This document shows positions 11,278 through 24,735 of a stretch of DNA of 64,000 bases, in pieces. The translations under genes and the position numbers were made by a program. This stretch comes from Ophiodon elongatus (taxonomy: Eukaryota; Chordata; Actinopteri; Perciformes; Hexagrammidae), in the NCBI GenBank assembly GCA_016806645.1, contig JACSYO010000458.1, forward strand, positions 257,501 through 321,500. The letters are read 5' to 3'. Each line of letters opens with the position of its first letter. The stretch's first letter is position 1. Under the pieces are notes generated by a model, which did no database searches, had not been told where the DNA came from, and worked only from the letters and a program-made list of their open reading frames with translations.

Positions 11278-11640
11278 CACAATATATTGCCTTGCTTACA
11301 GTAAATGGTAACCCCTGTATCACGATACACATCGTATGGTCAGATTCTTGCCAATGCACTGCCCCCCTCCCTGTATTGTACAACACCACATTGTTAAAGC
11401 TTTTATCCCTCGATTTAATAAGAATTAAATCAAACGAACAAAAAATGGATACAAAAACTATGTATTTATTGACAGTTTAATACAAAGACATTTGTTTTCC
11501 TCTGCAGGAAAACCAGATATTAAATTGTTCGTTAGGTACAAAACAGAAAGTTATCGTTTTGTTTTTAAAGTTAACAACAGGCTGTGGGCTTTCGGGGCTG
11601 CATCTCAAAAGTCTACAGTAGCCGATTTGACTGTATACGG
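10600..11640. other. Convergent intergenic space between aqp11 and clns1a
   Basis: AT-rich, with a long A tract at 11250-11276 preceded by AAATAAATAAA, as in a retroposed tail, but no source gene is recognisable. No coding region seen. Confidence 0.55.
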
Positions 11641-11645
11641 CATAC

Positions 11646-11651
11646 TTTATT
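11646..11651 (-). terminator. clns1a: Candidate clns1a polyadenylation signal
   Basis: Minus-strand AATAAA about 400 bases after the clns1a stop. Another lies only 26 bases after the stop (12023-12028) and a third at 11463-11468. Which is used is unknown. Confidence 0.4.
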
Positions 11652-12053
11652 AATATGGTTTGGACAAATTAGTACAGCAGAAAAAACAAAAACAACAAAA
11701 TGCAACACGTGAGCTCCGATGTAGCGAGTGAAAATGTGGCAAGCTACAAAAAAGACTAGCGAGATGATGTTTAAGTACACGGGGAAAAGGTTTGTTTGAG
11801 AAGAGCGTACGAGTAAGAGCTGAGAGCTTTAGAGAAGTGCTGCTGTCCACTCCCATGATGCAACACTGCACTGGCGCTTCAACCGTCCGCTGAGGCACCC
11901 TCCATCTAAAGAAAGAGTCGGACAACGCGTGAGTGAAGCAGACGGCTCACATTCTCATCACTGGTGTGTATTTACAAAGATGTGTTTTGAAGTTATTTTG
12001 TTGCCGCTTGTGACATTTTTGCTTTATTTCACGTGAAAGTCTCACTGCTGTCG

Positions 12054-14078
12054 TTACCAGTGCTCGACGTCTGCGTCCTCAAACTGACCGGCCTCCATTG
12101 CTGATGCATCCACCTCCATACCGTCTGTAAACAATAACAAGCTCACTCAATTTGAACAGCATCCCATAAACAAAATCTAGTAAAATCAGCTGTTATGTTT
12201 TTCTTTGGCACTGCAGATATGTGGAACAGAACACAACAAAGCCCCAACAGTCCCAATATGCTTTGGATTAGTTTTCCTTCAGATCTCTGTCCTCTCTCTC
12301 TCTCTCTCTCTGAGACCCACTGCAAGTGAGAAGTTACTTTAAATTGAACAACATTTGTACAGAAGTCTATGGGAAAATGACTACTTCTCTCTCTTGATTT
12401 ATTCCCTCAGTAAACATTGTAAACATGAGTTTATGGTCCCAATGTCTAGTTTCAAGTCTTCTTCAATACAGCATTATGTTCATTTATTAAATTATGGTCC
12501 ATTTAGAGTAAAATAGACCATAAAGCAGGGTATGCTTTAGGGCGGGGCTACTGTGATTGACAGGTCGCTGCCACTACCAGAGACGTATCTGGTGTCTCTA
12601 CGTCACGCCTCCACATTCCAAATATAGTAACTTCTGTTTGTTGGTTGCGAAAAAACAACATGGCGAAGGTGAAATTGCCGAATTCAAGGCTTCAAAACAA
12701 AAAAGAAACCTATAATGTTAAAGGTTAATTTGCAAAACACACAAAAGCAGAAGGTGTGTTGGACCCTCCCTTGCTGAAACATCCTTATGGGGCTGCCACA
12801 TTTCCACTTTTGTGGATAGTCACTAGTACTGATTTATGGTTTCCAAGAGAGCTGAGCCGACTACGACTTTGAATGCAATGTGTACAAGATGTTTTCCAAG
12901 AACGTACATGTTCCGTCAAATGCTGTGATCAAGGTCTGGAAGGTTGACATTGGAACAATTGCCAAAACTACAACGTTTATCAGAGCAAAAAGCTGTAAAA
13001 ACAAAAAAAGGTTATAATCGTCAGTTTCATCTTTCCGACGGTCCTTGAACACATCATGTGTGACAAACGCTTCCGAAAAATGAACCGAAAATGAGCTTAA
13101 AATTGTCTCATTTAATATTTTGCCCTATATAAACCATTTGAAGTAACCAGATTCTGTAAAAAAACATTAAATTCTGAGCTCCTCAGCACAACTAGGAAGT
13201 CATGATAGAATCGCCTGAGCCCAACAGTCACGTGACAAACATTCCGTGAAACTTCGACTGAACTGCAGGCTGCTGAGTACCGAGTAAGTAAATGTTGTAA
13301 AAATGTAAATAGTATATATAATATATATAATTAATTAACACTTGGAACCAAGTTGTATATATAGAATCCATTGTTTGCCAGTTTTTGTAAAATATATTAT
13401 CAAAGAAATTAAACTTGCGTTCATTTCTTTTCATGATTTATGGCATTGTAACTGTCATACAGCACAGAAGACTTGTTGGAGTTCTCTGTACTTCACCAGG
13501 ATGGAGCCGTTTCCATAGAGAAAAACGTGACAGGTGCCAAAAACGCCCCGAAGCTGCGTTAGGGTTCAGAGGGTTAAAGAACCGGCGTCAGTCAATTCAT
13601 TTCAAATTAAAAACTTAAAAAAATTAAAGCTTTTGTGCCTGTGATAAATGTCCGGTGTTGCAGATCTATGGAAACACATGATGTGTTGTTATGCTCAATT
13701 TAACCTCCAGTGTTTAATAATAAAGACTCAATCTCTGTTCAACTTTCCGTCTTTGATATTTAACAAAAATATCATGTTTGATGTACAACAGTCTATTTTA
13801 TGAACATTCAGCTGTTAATCTGAGGAGATCTTGGAGTGAAGAACTTGTAGTATCAGATGATACAATCTAAGGTCATACACAAGCTTCATTAGTCAAAGTA
13901 AAGTACAAAGATGTTCTCCATCAGTGTCATCGTGTTGCAGGTGCAGCATAAAAGACGGAATCGTGGCCCCTTCATTTCGGTTCAGACCCGTGCTTTTAGG
14001 ATATTTAGCTCTCCAACATAGATGAGAGTTCATTATCAATATGATCTTTCATCTCCAGTCTCTACAGTCAACATGCTG

Positions 14079-14144
<66 letters not shown>

Positions 14145-17100
14145 AAACCTTCGAAATCGGGGTTGGGTTCTTCGGTCCGGACCCCGGCCATGTTGTATTG
14201 CTGAGCAACCGAGTGGGCCAACATCCCCTCCAGCCTCTCCAGCGTGGCCTGGCCCTCCTGCGTGAGGGACGACAGACCCTCGTCACAGGTGAAGAAGGTG
14301 GGGATGTCGGCGTGGCCGTGCTCTGTGGTGGTGGTGGTGGTGGTGGAGGAGGAGGAGGAGGAGGAGGAGGAGGAGGAGGAGGAGGAGAAGAAGAGAGACG
14401 CCGGCTTTAAACAGCAGCTTGGTACACAGCAAAGCCTTACTTGATCCCTATTTAGCATTTATGAGCACAATATTCACATTTAACGAATGTTTAGAACACA
14501 CTTTAATGTAGTTGTACACATATATAATTACACTTTAAGTGTTCTAATAAATGTACAGTTGTTTGTCAACAATTAACTTTCCCTAGGATAACATTTTACA
14601 TTATTATATTTTTACAAAAAAATTTCATTCACAAAAACATTAACTATAAATCTGCTTGCATTACTACATTATAATGCTTTATAATTTTTAAAACACCTGA
14701 TTGTATAGAAGTCTATAGAAAATGACTCTACTTCTCTCTTGATTTATTCCCACATTGTAAACATGAGTTTATGTCTCAATCTCTAGTTTCAAGTCTTCTT
14801 CAATACAGCATGATGTTCATTTAGTAAATTATGGTCCATTTAGAGTCAAACAGACCAGTATGCTAAATACCCAGTGTCAATCGGGGGTAGCGTCTGTCAT
14901 TTACGGTGGAAAAATCGTCTTTCGCACTTCCAATTCATATTGGTGAATACATGTTTTGCATTTGTAAGCTTTTAAAAAAGACATCCGTTTGTTCTACAGA
15001 AGGCGTTTAGCCGTGTTTATGTGCAGTGACGACTGCTGGACGTATTACCTGCTTCTGCAACCACAGAGTCCAGACAACCATGGAGGGACACAGAGATAGA
15101 AGGAGAACGTTTTAGATCACTATATTCAGTCCACAGCATTTTACATTATTCTGCTTCTCCAAAATGTAAATGAGAAAAAAAGAGAGAGGAGACTGCAGCA
15201 GTTTGAATACAAAGTGGGAGGTGTGCAAATATAAAAGTAAACAATAAGGTACAAATCCAAGATATATGCAATACATACTATACAGAATCAGGTAAACAGT
15301 AGGGATCATAACACTGTACACAGTAGGAATTAGATAGGTTGGTGCATAGTGTTGGGCGATATGGCGTAGAAATAATATCTCTGCATTTTAGGTTGTCACG
15401 ATAAATAAATAAATAAATAAATATATAAATACATATATACTCTAAAATGACATAACAGTTTGATTTAACCCTTTGTGATCATACCGTCATGATCACTTAA
15501 GTAAACAAATCGGAAGTTGGAGGGAACATGGCTCATATATGACGTCTTAAAGGGGTTTTATTTTGAAATTCCACATCAGAATGTCCTGATGTTGTCTGAG
15601 TGAGGCTCTGAGATGGTCTGCTGTTATTCTGAAGGGAAACTGGCCCCATGTTAAAAGATAGAACCGATCCAGGGTACTGCTTATGATGATGATGATGATG
15701 TGACCATTTGTACTTGATGTTCAAGATACAGTCATCTACTTCATCTCAAGTAGAAAAAGCAGCAACTACGTTGAGTATATCAGATGATATACTCAACGTA
15801 TATATACACTTTGTAGTTAGACAGCTGAGTATAGATTGCCCAGCTGTCTTCACTTCCACGTTTTACAAGTTTCTATTGTCAGACAACTGAACCGGGGGGA
15901 CCAGCGGACGGGACCGAGCTGCAGAGTTCCACATAAAGTAACTATTTTAGGGCGACGACATCATCGGACAAAATAAACCACGATTGGAGTTAATGACAGC
16001 AGCGAGGCTTTGAAAATAAAAAAAACATTAGAAATTTAATTTGTCGTATTCTAGGACAGCCATAAAAAAAAGACAGCTATTTTATGAATGTGACGCTTTG
16101 CTGCTGAAAGGTTTCCAGTCTCAACAGTTTTCACTTCAGTTTAAAAAAAATAAAACAGAAGTGTGTAGATTTACATTCACTTAGCAATAAAAACAATTAT
16201 AAATCTTCCAAAAAACTAAAAAGAGACTTAATCTCATTTTCTCTTTTAAAAACACAAAACAGTTTATTTATTTCATCGGTTAATTGGTCACTATTTATGC
16301 GCTTAGATTTTTTTGCAGAACCTTATTCCCACTTCTGCAACTACCTCGCTAGAAAAAAAACTTAGTGTTTTGTATATTATACATTTATTTTCTGTTTCTG
16401 AGTTCATTGTACAGATTGGGAAATTAAGATTCATTAAGATCACATACTGATAGCCAGCCAGCCAGCCAGCCTGCGAGCAAAAAGAGTGAGTGAGTGAGTG
16501 AGTGAGTGAGTCCTCACCGGCCTCCTCCACGTCGTACTCTTCTCCTTCGAAGTCGTTGTCGGAGTCGTCGTCCTCTGGGTCGGGGTGCAGCGCCTGGCAC
16601 TCGCACATCGCTGAGAACATGGGCTCCACTGCGTCACACACACACAAAATGACAAAAGTTATATTAAACCCAACAAAAACAGGAGTATCACCAAACCTAC
16701 TGCGAATCCAGTCGCAGTTATTTTCCTGCTATCTTGTACTGATGTTGAATATCATATCAGAAAAAATGCATTAATCAAAGGAAACTAAAGCGTGCTATGT
16801 TTTTTAGTTCTTATAGAAGAATAATTATTGTTAATTGAGGAGAAACTTCAGCCTCTTGTAGTTAAGACATAGTTCTCAGATACAACTAGTTTGGACTAAC
16901 TTTAACATTTATCTTTGTTTTTATCTTAGCATCTGTGGTTCAGATGAAATGGTTCATGTGCTCTAAAATCTGATCACTCATGTGGTTTACTTGTAGAGCT
17001 GCGACGTGGTCATGAAAATGTCATCAATAACCAATCAGAATGAAGATGTGATCGTGGCTCCGGCAGTAAAAAACTAAAAAGGGACATATTTCCGTGAAAG

Positions 17101-17188
17101 GACCAGAATCAGTCCGACTCTCATCCTCAGCGCGACACTCACATGCCACCTTGTCGCTGGGCACAAACCGGATCTCTGTGATGGCTCC

Positions 17189-17219
<31 letters not shown>

Positions 17220-18544
17220 CCGCCACTGTTACTGCTGTCGTCGTCTTCTTCTTCGTCATCGGCCGCTCCCTCTGACATTGCAGCCCCGTTCTCACCTGTG
17301 AGATGGCGGCGGGCCACAGACATAGTAGTGAGCCACATGCGGTTAGAAGCTTCCCGCTTTCACATGAACCTTTATGCAGGAGTTTTCAGCACGAGGGTTC
17401 ACGCGGCTGTTCTCCACACAAAGGATAAAAAAGGTGTTCTAGATGAAGGAACTGCAAGTAGCAGATGTTAACAATCGGCCCCTCAATATCAAATGTTATC
17501 CTTTGCGTCGCCCTCACCTGCGAGTTTGCCGTTGACCATGACATACAGGTGCTCCTGTGGGTAAGCGCTGACGTCCCTGGAGATGGCGTGCAGGCCGATG
17601 GTGGGGTACTCCAAAGAGAAACCCATCCCCGAGCCGTCGAACCACGACAGGCGCCTGACCAAAAAATAAAAACGCACAACGGTTGTTGGTTCATAAAGGG
17701 TGCAGGCACATTTAATGGCATCCGACAGGGGCAGGAAACATGGGAACGGAGCTGCAGGACCCACACAAAAGTTTAATATGTCACTTTTACAGGTGTGCAA
17801 AACACGTTCTGAATAGTTTATGACTTTGGAAACTTTTTACTTTTATTCCAAATTCATTGATTTTCTTGATTAATTGATTACCTGCTTAAGTTACAAAATG
17901 TCAGAAAAACATTAAAAGAAGTCATAATTTCCCAGATCCAAAAGGTGAAATCTCATTCAGCTTAATATCATATGTGACAAAGAAAAGCATTTTTTGCTCT
18001 GAACAATACTGGACCAAAAAAACGACTATCAAAATAGTTTAACATTAATTTTCTGCAGATTGACTAAAAAGGGGAGTAAAAGGAATAATCCTACTTTTTA
18101 AGTACACGTATTATACTTACATACATTGTAACACTTTCAATGCAGGAATTTGACTTGAAACGGAGTACTTTTTAAAGTTTTGTATTTTACTTTTTAAGAA
18201 AAACAATTCTACTTATTATCATGAAAGGGACTACTCCGGAAGTGGTTAGCCCGAGGAGTGGCGGTGTTGTGCTGCGTCTGTTATTATTACAGCTTCTACC
18301 CTGTATATTAGTACACTGTAACACAATGTCTGGATCAAACACTGAGAACTTATCCAATGAAACGACACTCTGAAACTGAAGGCGGAGGTTTAAGGATAAA
18401 ACCCAGCGCCACGTGCATCACTCACGTTTCGGCGACGTACAGCGTGCCGCAGCCCAGCTTCTGGCCGTCCAGCACCACGGTGGTCTCGGCTTGCTCGTGC
18501 CGCACTCCCTCGGTGGGCGGACGGAGGTCCTTCAGCAAAACCAT
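12054..18544 (-). CDS. clns1a: Methylosome subunit pICln (chloride nucleotide-sensitive channel 1A)
   Basis: Six coding exons on the minus strand: 18426-18544, 17518-17654, 17143-17295, 16518-16628, 14149-14322 and 12054-12124. Phases are consistent (2,1,1,1,1) and give 254 residues against 237 in human. pICln binds Sm proteins as an assembly chaperone and presents them to PRMT5/WDR77 before SMN-mediated loading on U snRNAs in the cytoplasm. Family hallmarks are the N-terminal PH-like fold (TRLSWFDGSGMGFSLEYPTI, then EHLYVMVNGK), an acidic loop with nine consecutive Asp, TEIRFVPSDK, the MCECQALHPDPED block, EGEEYDVEEA, DIPTFF, EGQATLERLEGML, QYNMAGVRTE and a C-terminal FEDADVEH. The start at 18544 (MVLLKDL) matches the family; the in-frame upstream codon does not. 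The C-terminus carries one extra Trp compared with human. The Asp run is encoded by a GAT/GAC microsatellite. Confidence 0.97.
12353..12705 (+). repeat. Dispersed repeat family A, copy 2 (clns1a intron 5)
   Basis: Matches copy 1 from 'tagaagtctatgggaaaatg' through 'gattgacaggtcgctgcc' and on to a 'caacatggcgaagg' segment that is also seen, diverged, in the copy near 24362. Confidence 0.75.
14082..14142 (-). repeat. (CA)n microsatellite after the clns1a exon 5 donor
   Basis: In transcript orientation the repeat starts six bases after the exon 5 donor, which reads GTTTGG, a poor match to GTRAGT. Confidence 0.95.
14325..14392 (-). repeat. (TCC)n(ACC)n tract forming the clns1a exon 5 acceptor
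   Basis: In transcript orientation a CTC/TCC run followed by an ACC run ends at the CAG acceptor before exon 5 (14322). The trinucleotide repeats supply the pyrimidine tract. Confidence 0.95.
14697..14860 (+). repeat. Dispersed repeat family A, copy 3 (partial, clns1a intron 4)
   Basis: Short copy from 'gattgtatagaagtctatag' to 'tttagagtcaaacagacca'. The 5' and 3' parts seen in other copies are missing. Confidence 0.75.
16484..16511 (-). repeat. (ACTC)n microsatellite after the clns1a exon 4 donor
   Basis: In transcript orientation the exon 4 donor GTGAGG is followed at once by seven or so ACTC units. Confidence 0.95.
18061..18210 (-). repeat. Probable diverged copy of repeat family B
   Basis: Has 'ctactttttaagtac', 'gtaacactttcaatgcagg' and 'gtattttactttttaag' phrases in the reverse orientation relative to the copies at 2.5 and 9.4 kb. 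More diverged than the others. Confidence 0.45.
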
Positions 18545-18960
18545 CGTCCGTGCGACCGTAGACGTCTGCGGACCCGCGGGAGGAGGCGGCGGCGACGGCG
18601 GGAGGGGACAGAAGGCGGACTCCGCTGTCAACAAGAAGCTGCGTGACCTAGTTCGTGCCACAAAAGCTCGCTAATGTCCCCGCGATAACCCTCAGAAGAT
18701 GAACGCTCGACAGCGGGAGGAAGAGGAGCCGAGAGCCGGGCTGCGCGCTTCTTCTGCGGGGTGAACTCAACCCGTCCGAGCCGACACGGGCGGTGAGGAC
18801 GTCTTGAAATAAACACGCGAGCGAAGCGTCGTGGGACCTCGTGAAGGGCCGAGCTTTCACAGCTGAAATGTCGCGGCAAGTTGTATCGATGCAAAACGTC
18901 AAAAAAAGAAGGGAGTCACGTGACCGCCACTTACAAAGCGTGGTTCGGAGTTACGTCTGT
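18545..18960 (-). promoter_or_regulatory. clns1a: clns1a promoter and 5' UTR with a CLEAR-type E-box
   Basis: CpG-dense sequence (18545-18860) precedes the clns1a start on the minus strand. About 370 bases upstream of the ATG lies the perfect palindrome GTCACGTGAC (18915-18924), the TFEB/TFE3 (CLEAR) and USF-type E-box. No TATA box is evident. The transcription start is not determinable from sequence. Confidence 0.6.
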
Positions 18961-20120
18961 TTTTGTGGCTGACTGCAATACCAAAGTGTTAGGTGCATAG
19001 CGCCACCTGCCGTACCGGAGGAGGTACAACAGGATCTAGTTTACCTTAGTCTATAAAAATAAAATATTAAAAACAAAACAAAATAAAAAAACTACATCCC
19101 ATTAAACAATCCTGTGTTAAAGATGTAAAGACACGTATGACCCCTCTCTGAGTTTCCCCATATTTCCTTTGTTCCTATCCCAATCCCCTCCAGCCTCTCA
19201 CCGTTTGTTTAAAAATACCCTTACTTCAATATATTTGACATCGTCCGTTATTACGTGTTCAGAATGTATTAACTATATTACAATGTACACAAACACTTAT
19301 TGAAAGCTGTGTGATAACACCTCAATCTGGATAAAGACCTCCTCTCTTCTACTCCTTCCTTTATCCCCCTGGGCTCTAATTGTTATAATGTTCTCTCTTG
19401 TCTCATCTACTGTCCTCATCCCACCTTTTCAGACAAAGTTCGACATATTCTTTATTTCCAGTGCATTACCCCTTTACTTTACCCCTTATATTTAATGATC
19501 TTTTAGAAATCCTGTCTGCAAATGCACAACCCTGTAATCCCACATTTCTTCCATTTTAAATGCTTTCTCGATTTCATTACGTGCTCTGTGAACAGCATCC
19601 ACACAAACTTCTGAACTCTGTAGTGACACATGGTCGCCAGCAGAGGGCAGCGTACGTGTTCAGTGTGTGCGAACGGTACGTGACCGTGCCAAACTGTAAA
19701 GACAGACACAGTCCATGAAGCTTCCGGTGAAGCCCTTCAAAATAAAATGCACAAAAACGTAAAACAATACTCGAAGCCTTTCTAAGTCTGCCTTTTTGCA
19801 TTTGTACTTAAAAGAAATATCGAATTAATAGTGACAGTTGAAATTAGGACATTAATTAATACATACAATACGTAAATTAATAAAAAAATATATTAACAAA
19901 GAAAAAATAATTAAAGACAAAAATGTTTACTTAAAATAAATAACTAATAGTGACAGTTGAAATTAGGACATTAATACATACAATACGTGCATGCATAAAA
20001 AAATAAAGAAATAACATACATTAAAGATATTTAATGTAACCTTCATTTTATATCAACTCATAATACCAGGAATAAAAATAAGGCAAAGACATAGCGTGTT
20101 TTTGAGGAGATGCCTGGGAT
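18961..20120. other. AT-rich intergenic sequence between clns1a and rsf1, no gene seen
   Basis: Contains an imperfect local duplication: 'aatagtgacagttgaaattaggacattaat' type sequence appears at about 19828-19870 and again at 19946-19990, each followed by 'acatacaatacgt'. No open frame with recognisable similarity. Confidence 0.55.
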
Positions 20121-22181
20121 GTTGGTTTTAATAACTTAGAAAACATTCATGTTACAGCAATACTACAGTAACGGTACAACAGAGAAATGGAAGGAGCCAC
20201 ATTCACCTCCAGTGGTTCGAATGCAGATAAACATTTTAAAACCAACAGATTCTGCCACAGTGCCAAACACAGATGCACACCGGGTTCAGTGGAATGATTT
20301 GGGGGGATCGGGGGCTGGTGGCATCAACATACATTAGCCTGAGCTCCCCTTGCTGCCAACACAGGTGGGGGGATTCATCTTGTTTCAAAGAGGCTTTTTT
20401 TATTTTTTTTACTATCATTGATATCCAAATGTGGTCAGATCATAATGAGAAAACCCATGTGTGGTGACAGACTGTTGGTTCTGCCTCCAGAGGGAGTCCA
20501 GGTGAGCTCATCAATGACGTTAGATCATTGTGACGATCAAGATGCTGCGTTCAGGGGATTTTCCACCGCAGCCTGATTTAAATCGAGACACAACCTGTCT
20601 GAAGAGCTTTTGATCAAATTCTTATCTAATTGGTGTTTTTTTCTTTTCTCACAATGGATTCCCACAACACCTGCTCAACTTTAGGAAAGTACCTGAAAGA
20701 ACATCGAGTAATTTAGTAGCCAACATGAATCAGAGCGTGAGAGTGCGGGGCCAGTATGTACCAGTTATCCCAGTTACAAATGCATCGTATTTGACGCTTT
20801 TGGCAAACTGAGAAGTTCTTCTGCACTAAAGTCTGCGTTTGTGACCCAAAACTAAAGTTTCTAACGCTGACATTTATGCAAAAAAATAAAAAAATAAACC
20901 GATAATTCCCAGAATTTCATTTTATTCCCCCCACACTGTCTCCAAGGCTAAATATAAACCACTAATATACTGTGAGGTAAAGACTTGATTAGTTTTTTTT
21001 TTTTTTTTTTTTAAATCATTACGGTATGTTCTTCAAAGTTATCGTAAAGGATACAACATTTGTCGACTAAAGTTTCAGACCATGATCTAATGAACCGGAT
21101 CCCCGGAGGCGTTGACCGTTTAACAGATTTCACTCGTTACGATACGATCGGTACACACAGGCAACGGTAATAAAGTGCCCGACTCACGAAAAAAAAAACT
21201 TCATGGAACGAAAAGTCGAAAAGATGTCTTTCTCATCCGACTGTTTCTCTTTATGCACATCTCCAGATTCCCGTCGACCTTTAAACATCATCTTATAGAT
21301 TCCTCCGACGGCTGACGGAAGCCTTTTTACCAACGAGACGTCATGTTACAAAATACACTTTCACATGATCCGACATGGGGAACCATAAAACTCTTCTTAA
21401 AAAGGGGAAATCGCACAAAAAGTCGTCCTCCAACTCTTTACTGTATAAAAGTAGATGTTTGTCAAATTGGATTTGTGTGTGTGTGTTTGTGTGAAGATAA
21501 AGAAACAGAAGAATCTCCTTTGACGGTTTGAATCCTTGCTGGTTTAAGGAGCTTTTCAAGACTGATCGTTGCATTTCGGTTATTTATTTTTTATTAAAAA
21601 AAATGTATTTCTCGCACCTTCAGGTTGAGAGTAAACTGTGTTTGTAACTGTAAAAATATGAACATACTTGAAATGTTTTGGGTGGCTTCAGCTGCTTTGT
21701 GTTGTGCGTTAAGAACCGTGTTCTAATGCACTCTCGGGCTGTGCGGGGCTCGTCAGGTCGTTTGCTATAAAAACTAAGAAAATGAAATGAGAGGTGGACG
21801 CTGGAGGATCTCCCGCCTCATCGGACAACAACCAGAGCTGTAGACTGATCTGGAGCCGGATTTATCAAACTGATCAAAGTCACATTTTGCATTTATTTTT
21901 TTAATTAAATAATCCTTTCACTCCTACTCACAGCTTTGATAATAAATCATATATTTCTTAGGAATTAAAAATGAATCTTCTGAGACGTGACTTTAGCGTC
22001 TGCAAAAATGATGAATAATGTGTATAATTCAGAATCGGGTTAATTGCACTTGATATTTCTTTATCAGGGGTTCAAACAACAAGAATAAATCTCATGGCGA
22101 TTCGGTTTGCAATCACTTTTTGTGCATTTTATCGTCTTTCCTGTATCGTTTGTTTTCTGGCGGATCGATTGTAAAACATGC

Positions 22182-22350
22182 CCAATGCTGGGGATCGGCC
22201 AATGCCCAATGCTGGGGATCGGCCAATGCCGGGGACCCCTCAATGCTGGGGATCGCCCAATGCCGGGGACCCCTCAATGCTGGGGACCCCTCAATGCTGG
22301 GGACCCCTCAATGCCGGGGACCCCTCAATGCTGGGGACCCCTCAATGCTG
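22182..22350 (+). repeat. 17-18-bp minisatellite
   Basis: About nine units of the form 'aatgctggggacccctc', with 'aatgccgggg' and 'ggatcggcc'/'ggatcgccc' variants. The two unit types are segregated (ATCGGCC units first, ACCCCTC units later), a record of local unit spreading. Confidence 0.95.
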
Positions 22351-23267
22351 CTCTTACACGTTACTGTGAGTAGAAGTGATTCGCTCAGGAAATGGGTTTT
22401 ATAGCTCACTTTGGAGCGTTCGGAAGATTTCATCTTAAAAGTTTGACAAATCCAGGCTTAAGACTTTGGACATCATCCGTTTCAGCTGGTTCCTTTTTAT
22501 TGTTTTACTGACTAAAAGAAATAAAAGATCGGAAAGGATTAACTTTTGAGTGGGACTTTCTGCATTTAAAAAAAAGGGGGCGGGGGGAATCATTAGAAAT
22601 TCAAAAGTGACCGGTTGTTTGATTTGTGACGAGTGAATAAAGCCTCACAAACTCCTGCCCTTCACAGGTGAGAACACCTTTACCGGCGTGCGCGGCGGGG
22701 CTGAAGGTGAGCGGTACTCGGCTCTGTCAACGTTCTGGGACACTTTCCTGGTGAACGGGCTCCACGCTGGTCTTATTTCACACAAAAGCCAACGGCCTGC
22801 GGGGACCTCGAAACAAAACGAGCAAACCGTCAACGAACTCGCAGTGGAAACCTCATCGGACCACACATCACTCACAGCAGCATCTCTCCTCCTCTCCTTC
22901 ATATAGAAAATAGAACACTATATTTTACAAGAGGACTAAGAGAGAACAGAACATTTACTATCTTACAAGGAACGGCGAACGGGCAAAGTATGTACAGCTA
23001 ACGGTCTCCACCGAGCCACGGCGAGGTGTGGAGCGCGTGGAGCAGCCGGTCTGAAACCGAACACTTTGGCTGTCGGGAGAGAACATCCAGGGTGTCCCTT
23101 GGATCCAGAATGTGGGCCGAGTTCAGCTCCGTGAAGGGATCGTCTTGATGTTTTGGGGTTGTATGAGGTACCGCTCCAGAGTCAGTGTGTTAGCAAAGCA
23201 ATGTGTGGCTCCTGTGGACAGGAGCAGCAGCTAAACCGACTTTAGACAGAGCAAAAACAATATATCG

Positions 23268-23825
23268 TTTAAGTGTACGCTATATTTAGAATATTTGCAC
23301 CCTTTTATCCCGCCGTCAGCTGGCCCTTTGAGACGGGGAACAGAAGCCGTTATATTGCCCTCTTCTCAGCAACCAGATCCCACAAAGAGTCATTTTACCT
23401 GGCAGAAGAAAGAAGCTGCTGCCTCCATCGGCCTGTTAGTTTGTGTTGTGTGACTTTGGTGTTTTTAAGGGTTAGTTCGGATTCACCGAAGTCACACAAT
23501 AACACAAACTAACTAACCGATTGAGGCAGTGGTCGACCGGTAACTTCTTTCTTCTGTGAGGTAAAATGTTATGTTTTTGCCAATGAGAGAGTCTGTGACT
23601 TTAAAAACGGCTTCGGTTCCCTGTCGGAAAAGGGCCGTCTGACAGCACAGTAAAGCTGTGAACATGTTCCAAATATAGCGTGCATTCAAACTGACATGGA
23701 GTCTTTTAGGTTACATGGCTTTGCTCCCGTACTCCTGTCTGTTTCTCCAAACTCCATCTACTGTAGTAAAACACCGACTACGGAGAAGTACCTCATACAA
23801 ACCCACTTCAAAAAACCCAAAACCA
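23268..23825. repeat. Dispersed repeat family C with internal inverted repeat, copy 1
   Basis: Matches 39303-39775 across most of its length ('cctcatacaa', 'actccatctactgta', 'gtcattttacct'). It contains an imperfect hairpin. The left arm is around 23419-23463 (ctgcctccatcgg...gtgactttggtg) and the right arm around 23484-23528 (caccgaagtcacacaa...gaggcag), with a loop of about 20 bases. It may be a non-autonomous transposon; terminal repeats were not identified. Confidence 0.7.
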
Positions 23826-24361
23826 ACCCTTTAAATGCCAAATGAATAAGGATCATTCTATGTTCTGACGATGTCATCGAGTCATTTTTTTTTTTTTTTT
23901 AACATCTTGAGTTTAAATGTCTGGATCCTCTGAAGTCTGCATTTAAAAGAGCAAACATTTCTAAGATTGTGGACACGAGCACTGGATCTTGTGCAGCCAA
24001 CAGTATCAATCATTTTCTTATGTACCTCTAGTAGGATCTAACCATGCAGATAGTTCTTTTTTTCTTTTTTTCCTTTCAACACAATGGAGGTGAATCCCTA
24101 TTTAGTGTGGTGCTCACTGCACTAGAAAAAAGGTGCATTTAAAACTCAAGTGACTTTCTGTTAACTAGATCCTTTTAGGTCTGTTCTCCAGCATAGAGAG
24201 AGACAGGAAACAGGGGGGTGGGGGGGTATGACATGCAACTAATTTCCCGCGGCCCGCAAGGGCTCGATCACACCGAGATGTGTCGCTAGAAACGTGTCGG
24301 CCACAAAAAAAAACAAAAAAAACATGGTAGGGCCTCTGGTTCTGCTGAGTGAAGCCGATGC

Positions 24362-24735
24362 GGAAGTATCATAAACTTGCATTCTCTCTACTGACCAGCA
24401 GGGGGCGACTCCCTCAGTAAACATTATAAACACAAGTTTATGGTCTCAATCTCTAATTTAAAGTCGTCTTCAATACAGCATGATGTTCATTTAGTAAATG
24501 ATGGTCCATTTAGAGTAAAACAGACCATAAAGCAGGGTATGCTTTAGGGCGGGGCTGACTATGATTGACAGGTCGCTGCCGCTACCAGAGACCTATACAC
24601 CGTCTCTACGTCACTCCTCCGCATTCTAAATATGGTAAGTTTTTATGGTAAAAAAAAAAACAACATCATCATGGCAACGACCGTAATCCAAAGATGGCGA
24701 CGGCAAAATCGTCAAACTCAAAGCTTCAAAACGAA
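24362..24735 (+). repeat. Dispersed repeat family A, copy 4
   Basis: Shares 'cattctctctactgaccagc' with copy 1 and 'gattgacaggtcgctgcc' with copy 2. It lacks a segment just after 'gggggcgactcc' that copy 1 has. Confidence 0.75.

Noticed and set aside
14022..14460. Frames full of Cys-Val, Thr-His, Ser or Gly runs
   Set aside because: Translations of microsatellites at the clns1a exon 5 boundaries; only 14149-14322 on the minus strand is coding.
22107..22404. Frames with repeated GDPSMLGTPQC-type peptides
   Set aside because: Translation of the 17-18-bp minisatellite in three frames; no start context or family.
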